From CAZDSS01 sp964508185 (GTDB taxonomy: Bacteria; Pseudomonadota; Alphaproteobacteria; Sphingomonadales; Govanellaceae): a stretch of 41,569 bases of DNA. A program made the position numbers and the translations under genes. Each line of letters begins with the position of its first letter. The first letter of the stretch is position 1. Shown here piece by piece: positions 15,631 through 24,079 of this stretch. The stretch is from the NCBI GenBank assembly GCA_964508185.1, contig CAZDSS010000012.1:1-41569 (forward strand). The letters are read 5' to 3'. A model generated the notes under the pieces. The model was not told where the DNA came from and did not search any database. It saw only the letters and a list, made by a program, of their open reading frames with translations.

Positions 15631-16761
15631 TCATTGCAACCTTCTCCGGAAGAGCCAGGTGGCGGTGCCGAGGGTGATCGCGCCGATGGGGATCAAGGGC
15701 AGGGTGTTGAGCAGCACGTCCACCGCCGACATGTCGCGGAGGAAGATCCCGAGCACCACCACCAGGAAGTGACGCAGCGGATTGACCCAGGTGAGGGCCT
15801 GCAGCCAGTCCGGCATGTTCTCGATGGGCGCGGCGAAGCCTGACAGGAGAATGGCCGGGGCGGCGAACACGAAGGCGCCGAGCATGGCCTGCTGCTGGGT
15901 GCCGGACAGTGACGAGATGAAAAGCCCGATCCCCACCACCGCGGCGAGATAGACCATGAGGCTCGGATAGAACAGCAACAGCGATCCCGTGAGCGGCACG
16001 CCGAAGATGAAGACGGCCGCCATGATGAACAGGGTCGCATGCACCATGCCGATGACGAAGGGCGGGGTCATCTTGCCGATCAGGATCTCGCCCGGGCGGA
16101 GGGGGGAGACGAGCAATTGCTCGAAGGTGCCGAGCTCCCGCTCCCGCGCGACCGACAGCGCGGTCACCGTCATGGCGACGAGGAGGGCGATGATGCCCAC
16201 AAGGCTTGGCACCGTGAACCATACATATTCGAGATTGGGGTTGAACCAGTTGCGGCCGACGACCGCATCCTCCGTCGCCTTGCGTCCCGCGCGCCCTGCG
16301 ATCTCCGCATCCAGCCCCTGCGCGATCGCGGCGATATAGCCGTTGACGATCTGCGCCGCGTTGGACCGCCGCCCGTCGAGGATCACCTGCACCTTGCCGG
16401 GAAGCCCCGCCTCGATACGGCGGGAGAAGTCGGCGTCGATGGTCACCGCCGCCAGCACCTTCTGCTGGTTGACGAGCGGCGCGATCTCCCCCCGGCCCGA
16501 GAGATGATGCACATGCGCGAGGGTCGGCGTGCCCTCGATGCGGGCGACGAGCTCGTGACCCCAGCGGCCATGATCGAGATTGAGGACGGCGACGGACACG
16601 TTCCGCACCTCGAGCGTCGCCGCATAGCTGAACAGGATGAGCTGCAGGAGCGGCGGCACGATCAGCACCGCGCGGCCCTTGGGATCGCGCCAGACGGCCA
16701 GCGTCTCCTTGATGATGAGGGCGATGATGCGCGCGCCCGACAAGGCCCCGAAGCCACGCAT
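15631..16761 (-). CDS. ybhR: ABC-2 type exporter permease, YbhR-like
   Basis: Membrane subunit of a YbhGFSR-type multidrug or cation exporter, 376 residues. Topology: one N-terminal helix (GRAVLIVPPLLQLILFSYAATLE), a large periplasmic domain (about residues 45-180) and five C-terminal helices, including IIALLVAMTVTALSVARERELGTFEQLLVSPLRPGEILIGK, the ABC2 signature region. The ATG at 16761 overlaps the upstream permease stop (TGATG), showing translational coupling. It is the last gene of the four-gene operon. The symbol follows position and similarity to E. coli; the substrate is not deducible here. Confidence 0.88.
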   Translation of the reverse strand: MRGFGALSGARIIALIIKETLAVWRDPKGRAVLIVPPLLQLILFSYAATLEVRNVSVAVLNLDHGRWGHELVARIEGTPTLAHVHHLSGRGEIAPLVNQQKVLAAVTIDADFSRRIEAGLPGKVQVILDGRRSNAAQIVNGYIAAIAQGLDAEIAGRAGRKATEDAVVGRNWFNPNLEYVWFTVPSLVGIIALLVAMTVTALSVARERELGTFEQLLVSPLRPGEILIGKMTPPFVIGMVHATLFIMAAVFIFGVPLTGSLLLFYPSLMVYLAAVVGIGLFISSLSGTQQQAMLGAFVFAAPAILLSGFAAPIENMPDWLQALTWVNPLRHFLVVVLGIFLRDMSAVDVLLNTLPLIPIGAITLGTATWLFRRRLQ

Positions 16762-17924
16762 CAGCCGATCCTTTTCTGCGTGACGCGCAGGGCGAGCGCG
16801 AAGAAGACGAGGCCGATCGCCAGCATGACGAGGGCGTCCTTCACGAACATGGGCCAGATGTCGCCGGCGAGGAACACGGTCTGGAGGCTTCCCACCATGT
16901 AGCGCGCGGGGACGATCAGGGACACCCACTGGATGACCTTGGGCATGCTCGCGATCTCGAACACGAAGCCCGACAGCAGCATGGCGGGCAGGAAGCCCGA
17001 AAACAGCGCGATCTGCGCCGCCACGAACTGGTTCTTGGTGGCGGCCGAGATCAGAAGCCCTTGCCCCAGCGCCGGGCAGAGAAAGGCCATGGACAGGAAG
17101 AAGAGCGCGAAGACCGAGCCACGGAACGGCACCCCGAACAGGAAGATCGCAAGGAGGGTGCAGAGCACCATGGCCGCAAGCCCCAGCAGGAAATAGGGGA
17201 TGGTCTTGCCGATCAGCAGCTCCCGCGCCGAGACGGGGGTCGCGAGCAAGGCTTCCATGGTGCCGCGCTCCCATTCCCGGGCGACGACGAGGGCGGTGAG
17301 CAGCGTGCCGATCAGGGTCATGACGATGGCGATGGAGCCGGGGACGAGGAAATTGCGGCTCGCGAGCTCCTCGTTGAACCAGAAGCGCGGCTCCACCTCG
17401 AGCCCGGGCGGCGCCTCCGCCCCCTGCTCGAGGTTCCTGAGGGCGGCCCAGTTGCGCCAGACGCCGATGGCGTAGTTCTGGACGAAGGCCGCCGTATTGG
17501 GCTCCGACCCGTCGGCGAGGACCTGAATGGGGGCCGTATCGCCCATGCGGAGAAGGCGGGAAAACTCGCTCGGGATCACGATCATGCCGTGAAGCTCCCC
17601 GGCCTTGAGCTTGCGGGTGAAGGCGCGGCGGTCGGTCGCGACCTCGGTATCGAAGAAGCGCGAATGGGTGAAGGATGCGGCGAGGCTCCGCGCGTCCGGC
17701 CCCGTATCCTCCATGACGAGGCCGATCCGCACCCGGTTCGCATCCAGCGACACGCCGTAGCCGAAGAGGAATAGCAGAAGGAGCGGCAGCACGAAGGCGA
17801 TGATGATGCTGCTGGGATCGCGCAGGATCTGCACCGATTCCTTGCGCACCAGCGCCCGGATCCGCGGCCAGTGAAGTTGGGGCGGGGCGGGGGCGCCTGC
17901 GGTGGCCGCAACATGCTCCGTCAT
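16761..17924 (-). CDS. ybhS: ABC-2 type exporter permease, YbhS-like
   Basis: The partner permease, 387 residues, paralogous to the downstream one. It has the same plan: an N-terminal helix (SSIIIAFVLPLLLLFLFGYGVS), an extended periplasmic domain, then five helices with VAREWERGTMEALLATPVSARELLIGKTIPYF and SGFLPAMLLSGFVFEIASMPKVIQWVSLIVPARYMV. The start overlaps the stop of the ATPase gene by 4 bp (ATGA), and its own end overlaps the next start. The two permeases should form the heterodimeric channel driven by the fused ATPase. Confidence 0.9.
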   Translation of the reverse strand: MTEHVAATAGAPAPPQLHWPRIRALVRKESVQILRDPSSIIIAFVLPLLLLFLFGYGVSLDANRVRIGLVMEDTGPDARSLAASFTHSRFFDTEVATDRRAFTRKLKAGELHGMIVIPSEFSRLLRMGDTAPIQVLADGSEPNTAAFVQNYAIGVWRNWAALRNLEQGAEAPPGLEVEPRFWFNEELASRNFLVPGSIAIVMTLIGTLLTALVVAREWERGTMEALLATPVSARELLIGKTIPYFLLGLAAMVLCTLLAIFLFGVPFRGSVFALFFLSMAFLCPALGQGLLISAATKNQFVAAQIALFSGFLPAMLLSGFVFEIASMPKVIQWVSLIVPARYMVGSLQTVFLAGDIWPMFVKDALVMLAIGLVFFALALRVTQKRIG

Positions 17925-19660
17925 GCCGCGATCTCCGCTTCCGAGCGGGTGACGAGGGTGATGAAGGCGTCCTCGAGGCTCGGGTCGGGAAGGTCCGGCC
18001 CTGCGGCGCGGGCCTTGAGGTCGTCCGGCGCGCCGCTTGCGATCATGCGGCCGCGATAGATGAGGGCGACGCGGTCGCAATATTCCGCCTCGTCCATGAA
18101 ATGGGTGGTGACCAGTATGGTCATGCCGCGCCCGACGAGGCCGTTGATATGGGCCCAGAATTCCCGCCGTGTCACGGGATCGACGCCGGACGTGGGCTCG
18201 TCCAGGAACAGGATCTCGGGCTCGTGCATGATGGCGCAGGACAGCGCGAGCCGCTGCTTGAAGCCGAGGGGAAGCGCTCCCGCCGGCTGATGGAGATAGG
18301 GGCCGAGATCGAAGCTTTCGACCATCAGCTCCATCCGCGCCTTCTGGAGCGGCCCCCTGAGGCCGTAGATCCCCGAGAAGAAGCGCAGGTTCTGGAGCGC
18401 CGTGAGATCGCCGTAGAGGGAGAATTTCTGCGCCATGTAGCCGATGCGCTGGCGCGCTTCGGCTGCCGCCTTGCCGAGGCTGATACCCGCGACCCGCCCG
18501 TCGCCGGATGTGGGCGGAAGAAGCCCGCACAGCATCTTGAAGGTGGTCGACTTGCCCGCGCCGTTGGGGCCGAGAAGACCGAAGATCTCGCCGCGTTCGA
18601 TCGCGAAGCTGATGTCATCGACGGCGGTGAAATCGCCGAAGGTTCGGGTCAGGTGCTCCGCCTCGATCACCGGGCCCGATGTTCCGTCAAGCGGCGGCAG
18701 CCGTTCGGCGAGGCGCGACCGGCCGCCCGGGCCCCCGCCCAGCACATCGACGAAGGCATCCTCGAATCGCGGGGCGACGGGGCGGTATTCGGGCGCGTCA
18801 CCGTTCTCGCCGCCGAAGATGAGCCTGGTCTCGGCCTCGTCCTCCGGCCGGTCGCGGAGCACGATGCGCAGGTTCCGCCCCTGCACCACGCCGTCCACGA
18901 CCGCCGGGGAATCGAGAAGTTCCGCAAGCCGCCGCCGCCGCGCGGTGCCGAGGCCGGACAGGTGAAAGACCCGCCCCGCGACCCGGCGGGTGAGTTCTTC
19001 GGGCGGGCCGTCGAACAGGAGGCGCCCTTCATTGAGCAGGATCACCTCGTCGCACCGCTCCGCTTCATCAAGATAGGCCGTGGACCACAGGACGGCGACC
19101 CCCTCGGCCGCCAGTTCCTGAACCATGGTCCAGAGCTCCTGCCGGGAGATGGGATCGACCCCGACGCTCGGCTCGTCAAGGAGCAGCAGGGCGGGGCGGC
19201 GCATGAGGGCGCAGGCGAGGCCCAGCTTCTGCTTCATGCCGCCCGAAAGCCTGCCCGCCTGCCGCGCGGTGAAGGGGGCGAGGCTGGTGAAGGCGAGCAG
19301 CCGGTCGAACAGGGCGGCGCGCTCCCCCTCCGGCACGCCGCGAAGGTCGGCGTAAAGGGCGAGGTTCTCGGCGACCGTCAGTTCCTCGTAGAGGCCGAAT
19401 TTCTGCGGCATGTAGCCGATCTCGCCATGGATCGCGTCGCCGCCCGCATGGACATCGTGGCCGAGCACGGTGACGCGCCCGGCGTCGATTGTCATGAGCC
19501 CCGTGAGGATGCGGATGAGGGTGGTCTTGCCCGCGCCGTCCGGGCCGACGAGCCCGGTGATGCGGCCGGATCTTATGGTCGCGGAAATGTCGGCAAGGGC
19601 CGGCGGGCCGTCGCCGAAGCGTTTGGTGACCCCCTCGATGCGGACGAGGACGTCATTCAC
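17921..19660 (-). CDS. ybhF: Fused double-NBD ABC ATPase, YbhF-like
   Basis: Two ABC ATPase domains in one 579-residue chain powering the exporter. NBD1: Walker A GPDGAGKTT (39-47), signature LSGGMKQKL (138-146), Walker B LLLLDEP (158-164). NBD2: Walker A GPNGAGKST (363-371), Walker B ILFLDEPTSGVDP (482-494). The domains are asymmetric. NBD1 has an Ala where the switch His is expected (STAYLDEAE, against TTHFMDEAE in NBD2). The NBD2 signature is degenerate (LPLGFKQ). One canonical site, NBD2 Walker A plus NBD1 signature, therefore remains. It overlaps the membrane-fusion gene by 8 bp and the permease gene by 4 bp. Confidence 0.93.
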   Translation of the reverse strand: MNDVLVRIEGVTKRFGDGPPALADISATIRSGRITGLVGPDGAGKTTLIRILTGLMTIDAGRVTVLGHDVHAGGDAIHGEIGYMPQKFGLYEELTVAENLALYADLRGVPEGERAALFDRLLAFTSLAPFTARQAGRLSGGMKQKLGLACALMRRPALLLLDEPSVGVDPISRQELWTMVQELAAEGVAVLWSTAYLDEAERCDEVILLNEGRLLFDGPPEELTRRVAGRVFHLSGLGTARRRRLAELLDSPAVVDGVVQGRNLRIVLRDRPEDEAETRLIFGGENGDAPEYRPVAPRFEDAFVDVLGGGPGGRSRLAERLPPLDGTSGPVIEAEHLTRTFGDFTAVDDISFAIERGEIFGLLGPNGAGKSTTFKMLCGLLPPTSGDGRVAGISLGKAAAEARQRIGYMAQKFSLYGDLTALQNLRFFSGIYGLRGPLQKARMELMVESFDLGPYLHQPAGALPLGFKQRLALSCAIMHEPEILFLDEPTSGVDPVTRREFWAHINGLVGRGMTILVTTHFMDEAEYCDRVALIYRGRMIASGAPDDLKARAAGPDLPDPSLEDAFITLVTRSEAEIAA

Positions 19661-20666
19661 GGTCCGTATCCTTCGGCGCGTCGAGCCGCACCGTCACCGG
19701 CATGCCCTGCCGCAGGCCCTCGTCGGGGTCCTGCACGATGATGCGCAGGCGGTAGACGAGATCGCTTCTGAGGTCCGCCGTCTCCACCGCCTTGGGCGTG
19801 AATTCGGCGACGGGGGAGATGAAGCCGATCTGCCCCTCGTAGGGCCGGTCCGGGCGGCTGTCCGTGTAGACAAGGGCCTTCATGCCGGGATGGATTCGGC
19901 CGAGATCGGGTTCCGCCACATAGGCGCGGACCCAGACGGGCTGGGTGAGCGACAGGGTATAGACGGGCATGCCCGCGGAGACGATCGCGCCCGGCTCGCG
20001 AATGCGGCTCAGGATCACGCCGTCGCTCGGCGCCTGAAGCTCGGTGTCCGCAAGCGCCGTCTGCGCCGCGGCGAGCCGCGCCTTGGCGCCGTTCAACTGG
20101 GCGGTGGCCTGGGCGATGTCCTCGATGCGCGCGCCATTCAAGGCAAGCTCCAGGGACTTGTTGGCGGCGATGAGCCGCGCCCGCGCTTCCGAGACGGCGG
20201 CGCGGGCATCGTCGAAGGCCGCTTGCGACACGGCCCCGGTCTCGATCAGCTCCTGGCGGCGCTTCATGAGGCGCTCGGCGTTGGCGAGCGTCGCGCGCCG
20301 CTCGTCCACAAGGGCCCGCGCTTCCTCGATCTCCTCGGGCCGCGTGCCGCGGGTGAGCTTCTCCACATTGGCCGCTTCCGCATCCACCGCCGCCGCATGC
20401 TGGCGCAATTCGTCCTGGAACGGCCGGTCGTCGAGCCGGGCGAGCACGGCGCCGGCGGTGACCCTGTCCCCTTCCTCGAACCGCATCTCGGCGATGCGCC
20501 CGCCGACGCGGAAGCCCAGCTCCACCTGCCGGATGTCCACATTGCCGTAGAGGACGAGCTCGCGCCCGCCGCGCCCCGAGAAGACGAGGACGAGGGCGAG
20601 GACGACGAGCAGCAGGACGGCCGCCCCGATTGCGACGAGCCGGCGGTTCTCAACGGGGATGCGCAT
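19653..20666 (-). CDS. ybhG: HlyD-type membrane fusion protein, YbhG-like
   Basis: Periplasmic adaptor that bridges the inner-membrane exporter to the outer membrane, 337 residues. It has an N-terminal anchor helix (LVAIGAAVLLLVVLALVLVF), the lipoyl-like start YGNVDIRQVELGFRVGGRI, a long alpha-helical hairpin (about 85-210, heptad-rich, with EEARALVDERRATLANAE) and the beta-barrel APSDGVILSRIREPGAIVSAG. The block PVWVRAYVAEPDLG and QIGFISPVAEFTPKAVET matches E. coli YbhG closely. ATG 20666 has AAGGAG 8 nt upstream; a GTG three bases earlier is possible. First gene of the ybhGFSR operon, with its promoter in the 110 bp shared with DedA. Confidence 0.93.
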   Translation of the reverse strand: MRIPVENRRLVAIGAAVLLLVVLALVLVFSGRGGRELVLYGNVDIRQVELGFRVGGRIAEMRFEEGDRVTAGAVLARLDDRPFQDELRQHAAAVDAEAANVEKLTRGTRPEEIEEARALVDERRATLANAERLMKRRQELIETGAVSQAAFDDARAAVSEARARLIAANKSLELALNGARIEDIAQATAQLNGAKARLAAAQTALADTELQAPSDGVILSRIREPGAIVSAGMPVYTLSLTQPVWVRAYVAEPDLGRIHPGMKALVYTDSRPDRPYEGQIGFISPVAEFTPKAVETADLRSDLVYRLRIIVQDPDEGLRQGMPVTVRLDAPKDTDRE

Positions 20667-20776
20667 CACGAAGTCTCCTTGCGGGGATCATTTCCGGATC
20701 CGGCGGCGAGGGCAATCGCAAATATATTCAGGAACGGGTGAAAACTGCAGATGGCGACAGCGTTATCCCTTTCGTC

Positions 20777-21391
20777 ATGTTCGACTGGATCACAGGCTTT
20801 CTCGAAGAATCGGGCTATTTTGGCATCTTCCTGCTGATGGCCCTTGAAAATATCTTTCCCCCCATCCCGTCGGAGCTCATCATGCCCCTTGCGGGCTACA
20901 ATGCGGCGCGGGGGCAGATCAATCCCGTCGGCGCGGTGGCCGCGGGCACGATCGGCTCCATCGTCGGGGCGCTGCCCTGGTATATCCTCGGCCGCGTCTT
21001 CGGCTACAGGCGGCTCCGCCAGCTTGCGGAGAAGCACGGGCGCTGGGTCACGGCCTCGCCCGACGATCTCGACAAGGCGCGCAAGTGGTTCGAGCGCCAT
21101 TGCGGCAAGATGGTGCTGCTCGGGCGTCTCGTTCCCACGATCCGCACGCTCATTTCGATCCCCGCGGGCGTTGCGGAGATGAATTTCGGCCGCTTCATCC
21201 TGCTCACCGCCATCGGCACCGTGATCTGGACGGGGGCGCTCACCGCCCTCGGCTATGTGCTCGAGGATCATTACGACCTGGTCGGCGAATATCTCGACCC
21301 CGTCTCGACGGGGATCGTCGTCATCCTCGCGGGCACCTATCTCTATCGCGTGATTACCCACGGGCGCGGCAGTCGGACTAGCGAATCTTGA
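20777..21391 (+). CDS. DedA family membrane protein
   Basis: A polytopic inner-membrane protein of 204 residues. DedA/VTT proteins move lipid carriers such as undecaprenyl phosphate or phospholipids across the membrane. Seen: FGIFLLMALENIFPPIPSE (re-entrant loop with the essential Glu), the G-rich GTIGSIVGALPWYILGR, and the basic LLGRLVPTIRTLISIPAG, the DedA R motif. It starts with MFDWITGFLEESGY, typical of the family; the ribosome site is weak. Its end overlaps the convergent phospholipase D gene by 14 bp. DedA and PLD are fused in some bacteria, so lipid metabolism may link the pair (inference). Confidence 0.93.
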   Translation: MFDWITGFLEESGYFGIFLLMALENIFPPIPSELIMPLAGYNAARGQINPVGAVAAGTIGSIVGALPWYILGRVFGYRRLRQLAEKHGRWVTASPDDLDKARKWFERHCGKMVLLGRLVPTIRTLISIPAGVAEMNFGRFILLTAIGTVIWTGALTALGYVLEDHYDLVGEYLDPVSTGIVVILAGTYLYRVITHGRGSRTSES

Positions 21392-22862
21392 TGCTGCGCC
21401 GCAGCCAGCGCCCGAAGTTGCGCCGAAAGCGGAGCGGCTTTTCGGGGTCGAGAAGCTCCGTGTCCGCGAGATCCTTTTCCGCATCGGTCTGCTCCGGCAG
21501 ATCAAGCGGCACAAGCCCGCCTTTCGCGCGGAAGCGCTCGATGCGGGCGATGAGGGACGGCTCCGGCGCCGATCGCAGTTCCCCGACCGGGATATTGAGA
21601 TGCTCCGCCACGAGGCTGTCGCGGATATCGACGACGCGCCGCCGCTCGTCCGCGCTTTCGGCGGTGAGCGCGACGTCGCATTCCGTGTCATACCCCATGG
21701 AACGGTTGTTGAGGTTGGACGAGCCCACCCGCAGGAACCAGTCGTCCACGATCATGATCTTGGCATGAACATAGATGGGCGTGCCGCCGGGCGTTACCGG
21801 ATAATAGATGCGGAAGCGCGCATGCCCCGGCCGCTTCAGGAGAAAACGGCAGAGCCGGGTGCGCGCCGTGCTCATGGCCACCTCCTCCAGCCAGCCGTCC
21901 GCGCTCTCGGGATTGATGACGACGATCTCGGGCCCTTCCGGCTCGTCGAGCCGGGCGGCCAGGGCCTCGGCGATGCGGCGGCAGGCGAAGTACTGGCTTT
22001 CCATGTAGATGACGGAGCGCGCCTGTCCGATGACATCGAGATAGAGGCGCTCGATCTCCCGCACCTCGGCGCGGTCCGCATATTTGGGAAGCGTGCGGGC
22101 GATCGCCACGGGAATCGTCCGGAAATCGGGGGGGAGATCCTCGGGCCAGATGTCGGTGTCGTCCCCCGGCGGGGGCGGCGCGAGCTTCTTCCCCGTCGCG
22201 GTCGCCCAGCGATAGCGGGCAAGTTCGCCAAGCGCCTTCGCCGCCTCGCCGTCGACGGCGATGGATGCGTCATGCCAGGGATCGCAATCGCCGCCCCAGG
22301 GGGTGACGCGATGGGGATTGTCGTCCCTGTGGCCGCGCGTGTCCCAGCGCTCCGCCGTGATGTCGATGCCGCCGCAGAAGGCGAGCTTGTCGTCGATCAC
22401 CACGATCTTCTGGTGATGGGTCGAAAGGCGGGGATGCTTCGTGTCCAGCCGGTAGTGGATGCGCCGGTGCATGAGCCAGCGCATGACGGTGAGCGGCGTG
22501 CCGCCCTTGCGCAACGCGAACAGCACGCCGAGATCCCATTTCAGAAGATGGATGTGAAGATGCGGGCGGGTATCCGCAAGATGGGTAAGGAACGCGCCGA
22601 CGGCGTCGGGTTCGGACGCATCCTCGCGATCGGGCTCCAGCCTCACCCGCGCGTCGAAATCCCAGCCGATGAGCATGACGCTGTATTCGGCGCGTTCCAG
22701 CGCCTGTTTCAGAAGGCTGAAATGGCGCTGGGCGTCGATGATGACCGCAAGCCTTTCGGCCCGCGCCACGCGCCAGCAATTGACGCCGGGGCGGAACAGT
22801 TCCGGCCCCGTCGCGGCTGCTTCCTGCCGGTCGCTCGCGCTCGTGATCTCGCCCTCGGGCAC
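21378..22862 (-). CDS. Phospholipase D-like protein with two HKD motifs
   Basis: A 494-residue PLD-superfamily phosphodiesterase or transphosphatidylase. Both catalytic HxKx4D motifs are present: H150/K152/D157 (HQKIVVIDD, then FCGGIDIT) and H366/K368/D373 (HAKIMIVDD, then VGSSNLNNRSMGYDTE). No signal peptide or membrane helix is evident, so it is probably cytoplasmic or peripheral, acting on phospholipids. The start is GTG 22862 because no in-frame ATG lies nearby upstream; its ribosome site is poor, so the N-terminus is uncertain by a few residues. It overlaps the DedA gene tail to tail. Confidence 0.9.
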   Translation of the reverse strand: MPEGEITSASDRQEAAATGPELFRPGVNCWRVARAERLAVIIDAQRHFSLLKQALERAEYSVMLIGWDFDARVRLEPDREDASEPDAVGAFLTHLADTRPHLHIHLLKWDLGVLFALRKGGTPLTVMRWLMHRRIHYRLDTKHPRLSTHHQKIVVIDDKLAFCGGIDITAERWDTRGHRDDNPHRVTPWGGDCDPWHDASIAVDGEAAKALGELARYRWATATGKKLAPPPPGDDTDIWPEDLPPDFRTIPVAIARTLPKYADRAEVREIERLYLDVIGQARSVIYMESQYFACRRIAEALAARLDEPEGPEIVVINPESADGWLEEVAMSTARTRLCRFLLKRPGHARFRIYYPVTPGGTPIYVHAKIMIVDDWFLRVGSSNLNNRSMGYDTECDVALTAESADERRRVVDIRDSLVAEHLNIPVGELRSAPEPSLIARIERFRAKGGLVPLDLPEQTDAEKDLADTELLDPEKPLRFRRNFGRWLRRSIKIR

Positions 22863-22945
22863 GCCCTTCGTCCCTGTGTCTTTCCCTCATAGCGGAAAAG
22901 GGCAGGGCAAAGTTCCCCCGGGAAGGCGGGCGGCGGCCGGCCCCG

Positions 22946-23962
22946 TCAGGCGATGCTGACGATGGCCTTGCCGATATTCTCGCCCGAAAACAGCCGCAGG
23001 AAGGCGCGCGGCGTGTTCTCGAACCCGGTGGTGACGTCCTCCGCCACCTTGATGCGGCCTTCGCGCAGCCATTGCGCGATGTCCGCATAGGCCCTGGGGA
23101 AGCAGTCGCCATGGTCGGGGGTGAGAAAGCCGCGCATGGAGAGGCGCTTCACGACGAGCTGCCACAGATTGCGCACGCCGTAGGGGGCGTCGCCCGCATT
23201 GTAGTCGGCGATCATGCCGCAGACGACGATGCGGCCGTGAAACTTCATCTGCAGCAGCATCTCGTCAAGGATCGCGCCGCCCACATTGTCGAAATAGATG
23301 TCGACTCCCTCGGGGCAGAGCTTGCCGATCTCGCCCCCGAGATCGGTCGCCGTGCGGTAGTTGACGGCGCCGTCGAAGCCGAGCTCCTGCTGCAGCCAGC
23401 GGCATTTCTCGTCGGACCCCGCGATGCCGATGACGCGGCAGCCCCTGATCTTCGCGATCTGTCCCGCGATGGTGCCGACCGCGCCCGCGGCGGCGGAGAT
23501 GACGAAGGTCTCGCCCGCCTCGGCCCTGGCGATCTCGGTGACGCCGATATGGGCGGTAATCCCCGTGGGGCTCAGCACCGTCAGGAAATAGCTCAGCGGC
23601 ACGTCGAGATCCGTCGGCAGCTTGGTGAGCATGGTGGCGTCACCCAGCACCGAATAATCCTCCCACGCGGCAAGGCCCGACACATGGTCGCCCACCGCAT
23701 AGTCCGGATTGTTGGACTGGATCACCCTGGCCACCGTCATCGACTTGATGACGCCGCCGATGGGGATGGGCGGGAAATAGCTTTCCTTGTCATCGAGCCA
23801 GCCGCGGATCGCCGGATCCACCGAAAGGTAGAGGTTGCGCACCAGGATCTGTCCCGGCCCCGGCACGGGCACGGGTTCCTCCACCATGCGGAAATCGTCG
23901 ATCTTCGGCACCCCGTCGGGCCGCGCCGCGAGCACGAATCGTCGATTGCGTTCCATTGACAT
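22946..23962 (-). CDS. NADP-dependent MDR oxidoreductase (CurA/prostaglandin-reductase-like)
   Basis: A 338-residue medium-chain reductase of the CurA/leukotriene-B4-dehydrogenase group, which reduces the double bond of alpha,beta-unsaturated carbonyls with NADPH. Seen: LYLSVDPAIRGWLDDKESYFPPIPIGG, the nucleotide-binding AAAGAVGTIAGQIAKIRGCRVIGIAGSDEK, VDIYFDNVGGAILDEML and the C-terminal FENTPRAFLRLFSGENIGKAIV. All are diagnostic for the family. Physiological substrate unknown. GGGAGG lies 11 nt before ATG 23962; a second ATG at 23956 is possible. It follows the Rieske gene on the same strand, but a terminator at 24004-24037 separates them. Confidence 0.9.
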   Translation of the reverse strand: MSMERNRRFVLAARPDGVPKIDDFRMVEEPVPVPGPGQILVRNLYLSVDPAIRGWLDDKESYFPPIPIGGVIKSMTVARVIQSNNPDYAVGDHVSGLAAWEDYSVLGDATMLTKLPTDLDVPLSYFLTVLSPTGITAHIGVTEIARAEAGETFVISAAAGAVGTIAGQIAKIRGCRVIGIAGSDEKCRWLQQELGFDGAVNYRTATDLGGEIGKLCPEGVDIYFDNVGGAILDEMLLQMKFHGRIVVCGMIADYNAGDAPYGVRNLWQLVVKRLSMRGFLTPDHGDCFPRAYADIAQWLREGRIKVAEDVTTGFENTPRAFLRLFSGENIGKAIVSIA

Positions 23963-24003
23963 GACGCTTGGGCCTCCCTTTTTGTCAGATTATCGCCCGG
24001 TTG

Positions 24004-24037
24004 AAAAAGAACAGCCCGGCATTGTGACATGCCGGGC
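24004..24037 (-). terminator. Intrinsic terminator after the first Rieske gene
   Basis: GCCCGGCAT (24014-24022) pairs with ATGCCGGGC (24029-24037). On the minus strand the stem is followed by a T-rich run (complement of A at 24004-24008). It separates the Rieske gene from the MDR reductase gene. Confidence 0.8.
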
Positions 24038-24079
24038 CCGAGGTGCCATCAGAAACTTGTCTCTTGCGGGCGGGCCATG

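Noticed and set aside
20667..20776. A copy of the TetR motif upstream of ybhG, since a TetR regulator (CecR) controls this operon in E. coli
   Set aside because: No sequence close to TTTGANCGAACGTTNA is present there, and the tetR gene lies about 5 kb away beside other genes that do carry the motif.
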